Shown one piece after another: positions 21,867 to 31,206 of a stretch of DNA of 64,000 nucleotides. The number at the start of each line of letters is the position of its first letter. Positions within the stretch are counted from its first letter, which is position 1. The translations under genes were made by a program, and so were the position numbers. The stretch spans positions 1 through 64,000 of the forward strand of contig CAMJMQ010000011.1 of NCBI GenBank assembly GCA_946407065.1. Reading direction: 5' to 3'. This DNA is from an uncultured Clostridia bacterium. GTDB lineage: Bacteria > Bacillota > Clostridia > Oscillospirales > Acutalibacteraceae. Under the pieces are notes generated by a model that did no database searches, was not told the DNA's origin, and saw only the letters and a program-made list of their open reading frames with translations.

Positions 21867-22745
21867 ATGAGTTTTGCAATTTTGACGGACACATCCGCTA
21901 ATCTCCCTTCCTCTCTTGTCAGAGAGCGTGATATCGCGGTCATCCCTTATCATTACACCATCGGCGACAAGCAGTATTCCTGCCTGGATACCGAGGGCTT
22001 TGACGGCAAAAAGTTTTTTAAGGCGATGCGACTGGGCGCGGATATCAAAACCTCCGCGATCAACTTCCAGAGCTATGTCGACTTTTTTGAAACGTTCTTG
22101 GCGAAGGGTCAGGATATCCTGTTTATCAGTATGTCGTCGGGCATCAGCAGTTCGTTCAACTGCTCCGAGATCGCCAAGAAGGAGCTGGCGGAGAAGTACC
22201 CCGACAGAAAGATCCTGCTCGTCGATACGCTCGGCGCGTCCTTGGGTGAAGGCATCTTTGTATTGAAGGCGGCTGATTATCGCGACGAGGGCGTGTCGAT
22301 CGATGAAGTGTATCAAAAGCTCGAGGATGAGAAGGCGTGTATGTATCAGGTGTTCACCGTGGACGATCTGATGTACTTAAAAAAGACCGGTCGTCTCACA
22401 GGCTCCGCCGCCGTGATCGGCAACATGCTGCAGGTCAAACCGATCCTCAAGGGTAACGAGAACGGTGAGATCGTCAATTTTGCCAAGGTGATCGGCAGAA
22501 AAAAAGCCATCGATGCGCTCGCACAGCGCTATAATATGCTCGTCAAGGATCCCGAGGAGCAGATCGTCGGCATCGCGCATGCAGACTGTGAGAAAGACGC
22601 GGAGTATCTGATCGAGCTGCTCAACAAGAAGAAGCCGCCAAAGGAGATCCTTAACGTCGTCTATGAGCCTGTCACCGGTTCTCATGTCGGGCCCGGCACA
22701 CTGGCGCTGTTCTTCCTGGGTGACAGCAAGGTAAGATTCAGATAA
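21867..22745 (+). CDS. DegV family fatty-acid-binding protein
   Basis: FAILTDTSANLPSSL, SSGISSSFN, DTLGASLGEGIFV; RBS GGAGG. Confidence 0.92.
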   Translation: MSFAILTDTSANLPSSLVRERDIAVIPYHYTIGDKQYSCLDTEGFDGKKFFKAMRLGADIKTSAINFQSYVDFFETFLAKGQDILFISMSSGISSSFNCSEIAKKELAEKYPDRKILLVDTLGASLGEGIFVLKAADYRDEGVSIDEVYQKLEDEKACMYQVFTVDDLMYLKKTGRLTGSAAVIGNMLQVKPILKGNENGEIVNFAKVIGRKKAIDALAQRYNMLVKDPEEQIVGIAHADCEKDAEYLIELLNKKKPPKEILNVVYEPVTGSHVGPGTLALFFLGDSKVRFR

Positions 22746-22757
22746 GTGAAATAAGAA

Positions 22758-22790
22758 GGGGATAGCGGATGATTCCGTTATCCCCGTTTA
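22758..22790 (+). terminator. terminator hairpin
   Basis: GGGGATAGCGGA-TGA-TTCCGTTATCCCCGTTT. Confidence 0.6.
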
Positions 22791-22943
22791 GTCGTTCTGA
22801 ACTGATAAAAAGCTGTGGCGATCTCAACGATACTTTTGATCGAACGGATAGCTTCGATCCCGGACACTATTGGCTCTTGCGTTTATTTCTGTAAAATCGC
22901 TTGACATTTTTACGCGGTTGTGATAGAATTTTACTTGCTTTAT

Positions 22944-23032
22944 GGAGAGATGTCCGAGTGGTTTAAGGAGCTAGTCTTGAAAACTAGTGATCCCGCAAGG
23001 GACCAAGGGTTCGAATCCCTTTCTCTCCGCCA
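22944..23032 (+). tRNA. tRNA-Ser (anticodon TGA)
   Basis: GGAGAGATGTCCGAGTGG...CTTGAAA anticodon loop...variable arm...GGTTCGAATCC...CTCTCCGCCA. Confidence 0.95.
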
Positions 23033-23124
23033 ATTCATCAATTCTTGTTATTGCGGATAGGCGGCGAGATCTTGCCGCGGCAATCTCAACAATTTAATAT
23101 ACAAAGTTTTGACTTTACATACAT

Positions 23125-23214
23125 GGAGGATTACTCAAGTGGTGAAGAGGCTCCCCTGCTAAGGGAGTAGGTCGCTAACGCGGCGCGAGAGTTCGAATCT
23201 CTTGTCCTCCGCCA
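23125..23214 (+). tRNA. tRNA-Ser (anticodon GCT)
   Basis: GGAGGATTACTCAAGTGG...CTGCTAA anticodon loop...GAGTTCGAATCTC...GTCCTCCGCCA. Confidence 0.95.
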
Positions 23215-23253
23215 GCAACAGCCCATACGCGCTTGCGTATGGGCTGTTGCCTT
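23210..23253 (+). terminator. tRNA-Ser terminator
   Basis: GCAACAGCCCATACGC-GCTT-GCGTATGGGCTGTTGC. Confidence 0.7.
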
Positions 23254-23416
23254 TGGAATACATGTAAATTCGAGCCGAGCGACGCGTTCTACGCGGCGTG
23301 AGCGTTTTGACCGAGCGCGTCCGGTGGACGATACAGCGAGGGAAAAACGGTGCAGCGGTCGAAGAAGCCGAGCGAACAACGGCTCGCGAGAGCTGATTCG
23401 GGAACCGCAAACTGAG

Positions 23417-23437
23417 CGAATCCCTTGTCCTCCGCCA
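23417..23437 (+). repeat. partial duplication of tRNA-Ser(GCT) 3' end
   Basis: CGAATCCCTTGTCCTCCGCCA vs CGAATCTCTTGTCCTCCGCCA at 23194-23214 (20/21). Confidence 0.8.
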
Positions 23438-23737
23438 AAGCGAAAGCCTGTCACAGCGTGACGGGCTTTTTGCTTTGTATTATTCTTTTTTCAGTATTCA
23501 GTTTTCAATCTTCAGTATCGATAGACAGCTTTTCAAAATGAATAACTGTTAAATGTTTGGTTAATGATACCGGTTTGGCTTTCTTGTCGAATCGCTCCAC
23601 TTATCATTTATCACAACAAAAATGATAGATGAATCGGCTTTTGATAGATGAATAATCATTTCAATATGACAGCAAATAAAAGAGCAGTCGGGCGGAGTGC
23701 CTGACTGCTCTTGCTTATCTTATGGCTGTTATCGTCT

Positions 23738-24517
23738 TCATTCATTATTCTCGATCATCTTCCAGTAGCCGGCGACGTCCTCCTCATACTGACCGTAGGC
23801 GGTGTACCAGCGCGGCTGCATGAAGTTGACGGGCTTGTGCTTGGGCAATGCTCTGCCGAGGCGGTCGATGTTGTCGCGCAGATAGCTAACGATCTTCTCG
23901 CGCTGTTCATCGAGCGATTGCGCGGGATCGTAGGCGATCGGCTTGCCGACGGAGATGACCGCGTTCTTCTTCTCCAGATACACGGGGAAGAATTTGAGCG
24001 CCTTCTTGGTCTTGCGGTAGTACAGGCGCGCGATATCGACAAAGCCGGGCTGTAGCTCGTTGATGAATTCGGAGAAGCGCTTGGGCGATTCGGCGAAGAT
24101 CACCAGATGGTCGCCGTCCGTTAGCGCGCGGATACTCTGCTTGAAGGTCTGGATGATCCTTGTGTCGTGATAGACAGGGATGGTGTTCGAGTAGTGCAAA
24201 AGGGGCGGCAGTCCCTTGGCGATGATGTGCGACAGAAACCGCCAGAACCATTTACATTTGCGGGCGTTAGCAAAGAAAACATCGTGGTAGGCGTAGTTGA
24301 CCGCCTTTTTGCTGTCCATTGCGCAGCCGATCGCCCATGACTGGTGCTTCGGCTTGAAGTCGAGCGTCATCATGACGGGGCCGCGGATCGCGGAATGATT
24401 GCAGACGAATATAGCGGGGTCGTCAGGCTGTTCCTCATATACCGTTTTTGCAGGGGGTAGGAACACCACACGCGCGACGCCGCGGATGATCTTATAATAA
24501 ATGTAGCTTAGTTTCAT
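23738..24517 (-). CDS. 1-acyl-sn-glycerol-3-phosphate acyltransferase-like (PlsC family)
   Basis: FVCNHSAIRGPVM and FAESPKRFSEFINELQPGFVDIA motifs. Confidence 0.75.
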   Translation of the reverse strand: MKLSYIYYKIIRGVARVVFLPPAKTVYEEQPDDPAIFVCNHSAIRGPVMMTLDFKPKHQSWAIGCAMDSKKAVNYAYHDVFFANARKCKWFWRFLSHIIAKGLPPLLHYSNTIPVYHDTRIIQTFKQSIRALTDGDHLVIFAESPKRFSEFINELQPGFVDIARLYYRKTKKALKFFPVYLEKKNAVISVGKPIAYDPAQSLDEQREKIVSYLRDNIDRLGRALPKHKPVNFMQPRWYTAYGQYEEDVAGYWKMIENNE

Positions 24518-24604
24518 ATCGGAATCTCTTTCTGAAAGCGGACGATCGTTGACAGGAACAACAAATCGTGCAGGGTAGGGGAGAGTCATCAAAAAGCCGC
24601 GGCG

Positions 24605-26341
24605 TTACATCCTTTCGGGACAGGTGATGCTGAACATATCGAGCACGTTTTTGATGACTGTCTTGGTCGCGATACACAGGCTCAGACGCGCCTGCATCAG
24701 CTTTTCGTCATCACATTTGACGCGGCAGGCGTTGTAGAACTTGTGGAAGTAGGTCGCGACGTTGGTGACGTATTTGGTGATCTTGGTGGGGTCATAGTCG
24801 CGCGCGGCGGCGATGATCTCGCTGTCAAAGGACGAGAGCAGATGGATCAGCTCGACCTCCTCGGGAGCGCCGAGCAGGCACAATTCCTCCTCGGTGCAGG
24901 AGCGTGCCGCGATGCCTTCTGCCTCCAGATTGCGCAGGATCGAGCAGATACGCGCGTGAGCGTATTGGACGTAGTAGACGGGATTCTGGCTGTCCTGCTG
25001 GATGGCAAGGTCGAGGTCAAAATCCATCTGAGTGGTGGCTTCACGGGTGTTGAAGATGAAGCGCGCGCTGTCTACGGGCACCTCGTCGAGCAGGTCACGC
25101 AGCTGGATCGCCTTGCCGGTACGCTTACTCATGGTGACGATCTGTCCGTCGCGGACGAGCTTGACCAGCTGCATCAAGAGGATATCGAGCTTGTCACCGT
25201 CATAGCCGATGGCGTTCATCGCGCCCTTGAGGCGCATGACATGACCGTGATGGTCGGCGCCCCATACGTTGATCAGCTGTTCAAAGCCGCGGTCAAATTT
25301 ATTTTTGTGATAGGCGATGTCGGCGGCAAAGTAGGTCGGGTTGCCGTTGGAACGAATCAACACATCGTCTTTTAATTCTAATTTGTCAATATAATCCTGT
25401 TTCTTGCCTTGCTTAAGCAAGATCTCGGTGCAGATTTCCTTGTTCTTGTACCAGATCGCGCCGTCCTTTTCGTAGGTCAAGCCCTTTTCGGTCAGGGTGT
25501 CGACGACCGCCTTGACCGCGCCGCTGTCGTGCAGGGTGCTTTCCATGAACCAGTTGTCGAAGTTGATCTTGTACTTCGCCATGTCATCCTGCATGCGCTT
25601 GATGTTGCGGGGCAGGGCAAAGTCGACCAACGCCTTGCGGCGTTCCTCGCTGCTGACGGAGGTCAGACTGCCGCCGAATTCCTCCTTGAACTGCTCGGCA
25701 CGTTCGATGATATCCGCACCCTGATAGCCGTCCTCGGGGAAGGGGAAGCTTTCGTCAAACAGCTGCATATAACGTGCTTCGAGGGAAGCGGCGAACTTCT
25801 CGATCTGGTTGCCCGCGTCGTTGACATAGAACTCACGGTATGCCTGATAGCCCGCCTTGTCCAGTACGGCGGCAAGGCAATCGCCCAGCGCGCCGCCTCT
25901 GGCGTTGCCCAGGTGCATGGGACCTGTCGGGTTGGCGGATACGAACTCCACCATGACTTTTTTATTCTGACCATAGTTGCTCTCGCCGTAATGCTCACCC
26001 TCATTTTCAATTTCGTTGAGTACGGCGGCGAAATAGCGCTTGCTCAAAAAGAAGTTGATGAAGCCGGGACCCGCAATCTCGTATTTTTCGATAAAAGAAT
26101 TTTCAAGATTGATATGATCAAGGATGATCTGTGCCGCCTTGACGGGAGCCATGCGGAAGACACGTGCGCCTGCCATCGCGACATTGGTGGCGATATCGCC
26201 GTGGGAGCGGTCGGCGGGTTCTTCGATGACGAAGTTCGGGATCTCGCCTTGGGGCAGAGCGCCCTGCTCCATCGCCGCGGTAATGGCGGCTTCGATCTGT
26301 TTTCTCAGGTTTTCGGTGACGTTGGTGTTTGTTTTTGACAT
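24605..26341 (-). CDS. argS: arginine--tRNA ligase
   Basis: EFVSANPTGPMHLGNARGGALGD, KMSKRTGKA-like VTMSKRTGKAIQLRDLL, DALR domain, C-term SITCPERM. Confidence 0.96.
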   Translation of the reverse strand: MSKTNTNVTENLRKQIEAAITAAMEQGALPQGEIPNFVIEEPADRSHGDIATNVAMAGARVFRMAPVKAAQIILDHINLENSFIEKYEIAGPGFINFFLSKRYFAAVLNEIENEGEHYGESNYGQNKKVMVEFVSANPTGPMHLGNARGGALGDCLAAVLDKAGYQAYREFYVNDAGNQIEKFAASLEARYMQLFDESFPFPEDGYQGADIIERAEQFKEEFGGSLTSVSSEERRKALVDFALPRNIKRMQDDMAKYKINFDNWFMESTLHDSGAVKAVVDTLTEKGLTYEKDGAIWYKNKEICTEILLKQGKKQDYIDKLELKDDVLIRSNGNPTYFAADIAYHKNKFDRGFEQLINVWGADHHGHVMRLKGAMNAIGYDGDKLDILLMQLVKLVRDGQIVTMSKRTGKAIQLRDLLDEVPVDSARFIFNTREATTQMDFDLDLAIQQDSQNPVYYVQYAHARICSILRNLEAEGIAARSCTEEELCLLGAPEEVELIHLLSSFDSEIIAAARDYDPTKITKYVTNVATYFHKFYNACRVKCDDEKLMQARLSLCIATKTVIKNVLDMFSITCPERM

Positions 26342-26405
26342 ATGTATTGTTCCTTTGCTTTAGCGTTTTGTAGGGGAGGGTCAAGACCATCCCCTACAAT
26401 TACAA

Positions 26406-26831
26406 TTATTTTTCCTTCACAGAAATATAAAACTCGTTGTAGCTGACGACGGTACGGTTGAAATCGAGCTGATACGCCGCGGTGATCTCGCCGCCGTGTT
26501 CGTTCAGATCGGTCTTGATGTCATCTGTGAAAATGCCGATGAACATTTGACCCATCGGGGTATCGTACAGACATTCGTGGCGCTTGCCCTTCTCGAGGAT
26601 CAAATGACTGCTCATTTCGCCCTGACGGTCGATCGACAGCACGCCGTTCTTTAGCGTGACGGTGGTTTCGGTTTTCCGATCGGGACGATCCTCGGGGTAT
26701 TCGGGGTAGGTGATCGTGATCTTGCCGTCCTCGATGGTCATATCGCCGGCGGTGAATACCTCGATCTTGTCCGATTCTCCGTCAACGGTCTGCTTACCGA
26801 CGACGGTGATGATGTATCTTTCTTCCATCAT
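26406..26831 (-). CDS. DUF1934 family protein (YwiB-like)
   Basis: beta-rich 141 aa protein directly upstream of argS, as in Bacillus ywiB-argS; TPMGQMFIGIFTDDIKTDLNEHGGEITAAYQLDFN. Confidence 0.75.
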   Translation of the reverse strand: MMEERYIITVVGKQTVDGESDKIEVFTAGDMTIEDGKITITYPEYPEDRPDRKTETTVTLKNGVLSIDRQGEMSSHLILEKGKRHECLYDTPMGQMFIGIFTDDIKTDLNEHGGEITAAYQLDFNRTVVSYNEFYISVKEK

Positions 26832-26910
26832 ACTAATCCTTTATGAAAAAGTTTTTTCAGGTATTTGTGATAGATTTCGCAGAACGAGGCGGTTGACGCA
26901 GACAGGCTTG

Positions 26911-27004
26911 AGGTGTTGTCCAAATCTTTGATTTGGCTAACAACACCCATGCAACAACACTCCAAGAGCGGACACGCGTGTCGGCGATTGGCTTAGTGCC
27001 ACTG
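26911..27004 (-). repeat. copy 1 of ~95-nt structured repeat
   Basis: reverse complement CAGTGGCACTAAGCCAATCGCCGACACGCGTGTCCGCTCTTGGAGTGTTGTTGCATGGGTGTTGTTAGCCAAATCAAAGATTTGGACAACACCT. Confidence 0.85.
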
Positions 27005-27084
27005 CAGGCGCCTGTCAAGGAGACCAACAAAGTTATGTGGAAGCTATCACAATAGATGTTAAAGTTTTTTATGAAGGAGTAGTA

Positions 27085-27903
27085 TCAGTACTCCTCGATG
27101 TTGATGTGTTCTACGTGGTTGTGGGGGCTGTTTTTCAGGAACAGCTCGGCGTATTTCTCAAAGTCCGCGGGGGTATCGCTGACATAGTAGTTCGATTCGC
27201 CCTTGTGGTCATCGTCGCGCATCAGATCGGCTTCTCGCAGGATCTTCTTCGTATAGATCGCGGTCTCCTTGCCCGAGTCGATCAGGGTCACGCCGTCGCC
27301 CATCTCGCGCTGGATCGCGTCGGCGAGCAGCGGGAAGTGGGTGCAGCCGAGGATCATGGTGTCGACGCCGCTCTCCTTAAAGGGCGCCATGTAGCGGCGC
27401 ACCATGAGCTGTACCAGCTCGTCGTCGGGATCGACAAGTCCATTCTCCACAAAGGAGACAAAGAGCTGACAGTGCTGTTCATATACCTCGAACGCAGGGT
27501 GCTTCTCGGTGATCCTGCGCTTGTAGCTGTGGGAATTGATGGTCGCGGCAGTGCCGATGACGCCGATCTTACCGTTCTTAGTGACCTGCGCTGCGGTAAA
27601 GCAGGTGGGATTCACCACGCCCGTGTAGGGGAGACCGAGCTCCTCGCTGAGGTCGGGTGCGACTGAGCTGACGGTACCGCACGCGGCGACAAGGATCTTA
27701 ACGCCCATCTTTTTGAGAAAGCGGGCGTCCTGCAGCGCGTATTTACTGATGGCTTCACGGCTCTTGCTGCCGTAGGGCACGCGTCCCGTGTCGCCGAAAT
27801 AGACAATATCTTCCTGCGGCATGATCTGCTGGATCTCGCGCACAGCGGTCAGACCGCCGAGCCCCGAGTCAAATATGCCGATAGGGGATTGCTTGGTGTT
27901 CAT
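27085..27903 (-). CDS. murI: glutamate racemase
   Basis: IGIFDSGLGGLTAVREI, YFGDTGRVPYG, VAACGTVSS, ILGCTHFPLL. Confidence 0.95.
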   Translation of the reverse strand: MNTKQSPIGIFDSGLGGLTAVREIQQIMPQEDIVYFGDTGRVPYGSKSREAISKYALQDARFLKKMGVKILVAACGTVSSVAPDLSEELGLPYTGVVNPTCFTAAQVTKNGKIGVIGTAATINSHSYKRRITEKHPAFEVYEQHCQLFVSFVENGLVDPDDELVQLMVRRYMAPFKESGVDTMILGCTHFPLLADAIQREMGDGVTLIDSGKETAIYTKKILREADLMRDDDHKGESNYYVSDTPADFEKYAELFLKNSPHNHVEHINIEEY

Positions 27904-27924
27904 GTTTATCAAACCTCGATCTAG

Positions 27925-28114
27925 TTAGGAGTGAGGAGTTAGGAGTGAGGAGTTAATGACATTCGATGTAATGTTTGCGGTAGGGGGACAGTGGGATACG
28001 AGTATTCGACACACGTGTCCGAGTCTGTTTTATCATGGGATGGTTGCTTTTGATGCGGAGCATATCCAACACAAGTATCAAGCAACTCCTAACTCCTCAC
28101 TCCTAACTCCTCAT
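27925..28114. repeat. inverted-repeat element with TTAGGAGTGAGGAG arms
   Basis: left GTTAGGAGTGAGGAGTTAGGAGTGAGGAGTTAATGA; right CAACTCCTAACTCCTCACTCCTAACTCCTCATT. Confidence 0.85.
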
Positions 28115-28225
28115 TACATAAATATACATTATATATAATACCACAAACCGTCATCCCATGCAATAACAAAATTTCGCTTGCATTATTCATTTGTTTCATG
28201 TATAATACCTATAACTATGGAAACA

Positions 28226-28272
28226 GGTTGAGATTGCCACGGGCTGACACGTGTCGATCCCTCGCAATGACG
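28226..28272 (-). repeat. GTCATTGCGAG...GGCAATCTCAACC repeat (inverted orientation)
   Basis: GGTTGAGATTGCCACGGGCTGACACGTGTCGATCCCTCGCAATGAC. Confidence 0.8.
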
Positions 28273-28337
28273 ATCTGTATGGTAAGATCGTCGCAGACCG
28301 GCGCTATAGCAATAACTAATAAAAAGGAATGATCACT

Positions 28338-29129
28338 ATGCTGAATCAGGCATTCGGACATATTTCGGATAAGGTGGAAGAAGCGTTACAGCCCCAGGGC
28401 TTTACACGCCAGAAGATCACCTCAGGGAACGACAACGAGCTGGTTTCGCTCTATACCTCCGAGACCATGGCGTACTCCGTCATCTATTATAAGGATAAAC
28501 AGCATACCCTGTTGCGCGAATGCGCAATGACCGACGACGGTCCCGACAACAACTGGAAGACCCTCGCGACATGGATGTTTGACCCCGATCATGACACCAT
28601 GAAGGAAGCAAGCTCCATCGCGAACGACTTCTGCGACGCGATCTCCGCTCCCAGTGCCGTGAAAAAGGTCAAGCAGGCGAAGAAAACCAAGAAGAGCGAC
28701 GACGGCAACGCCGATCCGGTGTTCCTCTCTAAGCGTTTTCTTACGCTGTTCCCTGACATGAAGGACGAGATCCGCGACGAGCAGGATTGCTACTATCCCT
28801 TTCGCGGTGTGACCTTCGCCAGAGCGAGCATCGTGCCGCGCGTCAACAAGCTGGTCAAAGAGGGCAAGGCGGGCGAGCTGAAGAAGCTCGGCAACATCCT
28901 GACCGCTCAATACACCAACGGTGACGTCGACACCCGCTCCATCATCACCATCGTGATCCTCAACGGCATTCCCGAGGAGGATGAAACGAAGATCGAGGAA
29001 TACCTCGGCGACGATCTGAAAAAGGCATTTCAATTCGCAAAGAAATACCGCACCAAGACCGTCAAGCCCGAGAAGGAAAAGAAGAAGAAAAAGACGATGG
29101 TACAGCGACTGGAAGGCATGCAGCAATAA
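28338..29129 (+). CDS. conserved hypothetical protein
   Basis: RBS AAAAGGAA; coding composition throughout; no family recognised with confidence. Confidence 0.7.
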   Translation: MLNQAFGHISDKVEEALQPQGFTRQKITSGNDNELVSLYTSETMAYSVIYYKDKQHTLLRECAMTDDGPDNNWKTLATWMFDPDHDTMKEASSIANDFCDAISAPSAVKKVKQAKKTKKSDDGNADPVFLSKRFLTLFPDMKDEIRDEQDCYYPFRGVTFARASIVPRVNKLVKEGKAGELKKLGNILTAQYTNGDVDTRSIITIVILNGIPEEDETKIEEYLGDDLKKAFQFAKKYRTKTVKPEKEKKKKKTMVQRLEGMQQ

Positions 29130-29433
29130 GAAAACTGAAAACTGAAGATAGAAAACTGAAAAATGAATCATTGACTGAGTGAAACGAGCTGCCATCATTA
29201 TTCACTATTCATTCTTAAGTCTTCAGTATTCATTAAAAATTTATCCTTAAATTTTATGACAAGCCCTTGACGAGTTGACAGTGTTGTGATATACTGTTAG
29301 ATACCTCGAATAGGGGCTTGTTTTTTTGCGCCCCTTTGAAATCTGCGTGATTTCTGCATTTTGAGGGAGGCTTATACCGATTTTGTTGTGAGGATCGGTA
29401 AATCTATTTCCGAGTCAAACGGGAGGTGCCGAA

Positions 29434-29583
29434 ATGAGAGTAAAAATCACAATGGCTTGCACTGAGTGTAAACAGCGCAACTACAACACCATGAAGAACA
29501 AGAAGAACAGTCCCGACAGATTAGAGATGAATAAGTATTGCAGATTCTGCAAGAAACACACTCTTCACAGGGAAACAAAGTAA
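29434..29583 (+). CDS. rpmG: 50S ribosomal protein L33
   Basis: [49 protein letters not shown]; below the ORF-track length cutoff. Confidence 0.95.
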   Translation: MRVKITMACTECKQRNYNTMKNKKNSPDRLEMNKYCRFCKKHTLHRETK

Positions 29584-29595
29584 TCGGAGGTTATT

Positions 29596-29820
29596 ATGGC
29601 TGAAGCTAAGAAAAAGAGTAATGTATTCTCCAGAATCGGCTCATTCTTCCGTTCCTGTGTCGGTGAGATGAAGAAGATCACATGGCCTACACCCAAGACG
29701 ACGACAAAGAACTTTTTGATCGTTGTCACGGTGATCCTGATCGCCGGTCTGTTCATTTTCGCACTCGACAGAGGTCTGTATGCTCTGCTGAACCTTGTCA
29801 TGGCTACAGGTACTAACTAA
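29596..29820 (+). CDS. secE: preprotein translocase subunit SecE
   Basis: FFRSCVGEMKKITWPTPKTTTKNFLIV; rpmG-secE-nusG order. Confidence 0.95.
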   Translation: MAEAKKKSNVFSRIGSFFRSCVGEMKKITWPTPKTTTKNFLIVVTVILIAGLFIFALDRGLYALLNLVMATGTN

Positions 29821-29837
29821 ACGGTTAGGAGAATACT

Positions 29838-30365
29838 ATGTCTGAAGATGCAAAGTGGTATGTCATCCATACCTACTCAGGCTATGAGAACAAAGTCGCC
29901 TCGACCTTACAGACGACCGTTGAGAACCGCGGACTGCAGGATATGATCCCCGACGTCAAGGTTCCCACCGAGATCGTTACCGAGATCAAGGACGACGGCT
30001 CCTCCAAAGAGGTGGAGCGCAAGATCTTCCCGGGCTATGTCTTTGTCAAGATGGTCTATACCGATGAGACCTGGTATGTCGTGCGTAATATCCGCGGCTG
30101 TACCGGATTTGTCGGCCCGTCGTCAAAGCCTGTCCCGCTGACAGAGTCTGAGGTTTATAAGATGGGCGTTGAGAGCCGCGTCGTCGAGGTTTCCTACGAT
30201 GTAGGCGATCAGGTTCGTATCATCGACGGTCCTCTGGAGGACTTCGTCGGTATCGTAGACGAGCTTGACACCGACAAGAACTACGTCAAGGTCACCATCT
30301 CGATGTTCGGCAGAGAAACGCCGGTAGAACTCGAGCTCAATCAAGCCGAGAAGTTAGAAGATTAA
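29838..30365 (+). CDS. nusG: transcription termination/antitermination protein NusG
   Basis: AKWYVIHTYSGYENKVA, FPGYVFVKM, KOW motif. Confidence 0.97.
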   Translation: MSEDAKWYVIHTYSGYENKVASTLQTTVENRGLQDMIPDVKVPTEIVTEIKDDGSSKEVERKIFPGYVFVKMVYTDETWYVVRNIRGCTGFVGPSSKPVPLTESEVYKMGVESRVVEVSYDVGDQVRIIDGPLEDFVGIVDELDTDKNYVKVTISMFGRETPVELELNQAEKLED

Positions 30366-30401
30366 ACGAATCCCGATAGGTTGTTCTGTGAAAGCAGACA
30401 T

Positions 30402-30513
30402 TCGTGTAGGGGAGGGTCTTGACCCTCCCGATGGAAAATCTTTGATTTTCCACATCGATCTTTCGCTGCGCGAACAGGCGGGTCAAGACCCGCCCCTACA
30501 AGAAGTTCTTCGG
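30402..30513. repeat. MITE-like element (GTAGGGG...CCCCTAC ends) between nusG and rplK
   Basis: TGTAGGGGAGGGTCTTGACCCTCCCG...CGGGTCAAGACCCGCCCCTACAA. Confidence 0.8.
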
Positions 30514-30569
30514 GAAACAAACAACGGTTATAAAGCTCGCGCTTTATATATGAGGGATCCCGATCCCTT

Positions 30570-30609
30570 GTGGGAGGAGCCAAATATCCATGACTCCGCC
30601 ATTGACCAC
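30570..30609 (+). promoter_or_regulatory. putative ribosomal-protein leader motif upstream of rplK
   Basis: GTGGGAGGAGCCAAATATCCATGACTCCGCCATTGACCAC; shares GTGGGAGGA...TTGACCAC with the motif upstream of rplA. Confidence 0.5.
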
Positions 30610-30629
30610 GAATTTAGGAGGAAAACATA

Positions 30630-31055
30630 ATGGCACAGAAAGTAACAGGATTAATCAAGTTACAGATTCCTGCCGGAAAAGCGACTCCGGCTCCGCCTGT
30701 AGGCCCTGCGCTGGGTCAGCACGGCGTTAACATCGTTTCCTTTACCAAGGAATTCAACGAGCGCACCAAGAACGACATCGGAATGATCATTCCCGTTGTC
30801 ATCACCGTATACGCAGACCGTTCTTTCACATTTATCACGAAGACTCCGCCTGCGCCTGTCCTGATCAAGAAGGCTTGTAACATCGACAAGGCTTCCGGCG
30901 AACCCAACAAGAAGAAGGTCGCTAAGATCACCAAGGAACAGTGCGCGAAGATCGCTGAGACCAAGATGAAGGACCTCAACGCCGCTAACATCGACACCGC
31001 GACTTCCATGATCATGGGTACCGCTCGTTCGATGGGTATCGAGGTCGTCGACTGA
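30630..31055 (+). CDS. rplK: 50S ribosomal protein L11
   Basis: [26 protein letters not shown]. Confidence 0.98.
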   Translation: MAQKVTGLIKLQIPAGKATPAPPVGPALGQHGVNIVSFTKEFNERTKNDIGMIIPVVITVYADRSFTFITKTPPAPVLIKKACNIDKASGEPNKKKVAKITKEQCAKIAETKMKDLNAANIDTATSMIMGTARSMGIEVVD

Positions 31056-31062
31056 TAATCGT

Positions 31063-31104
31063 TGTCATTGCGAGGCATTTATTGCCGTGGCAATCTCAAC
31101 CGAT
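31063..31104 (+). repeat. GTCATTGCGAGG...GTGGCAATCTCAACC repeat between rplK and rplA
   Basis: GTCATTGCGAGGCATTTATTGCCGTGGCAATCTCAACCG. Confidence 0.8.
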
Positions 31105-31160
31105 TGACACTCGTGTCCTGATCATTTTCTCAGAATTACAGATTAACTAACAACATCCGG

Positions 31161-31187
31161 GTGGGAGGACAGTTCCGCTTGACCACC
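31161..31187 (+). promoter_or_regulatory. putative ribosomal-protein leader motif upstream of rplA
   Basis: GTGGGAGGACAGTTCCGCTTGACCACC. Confidence 0.5.
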
Positions 31188-31206
31188 TAAATATGGAGGA
31201 TTCAAT

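Noticed and set aside
23131-23454. 107-aa ORF across tRNA-Ser (minus)
   Set aside because: Overlaps a tRNA gene and its terminator; classic spurious tRNA-derived ORF.
25409-26338. 309-aa ORF opposite argS
   Set aside because: Antisense shadow of argS.
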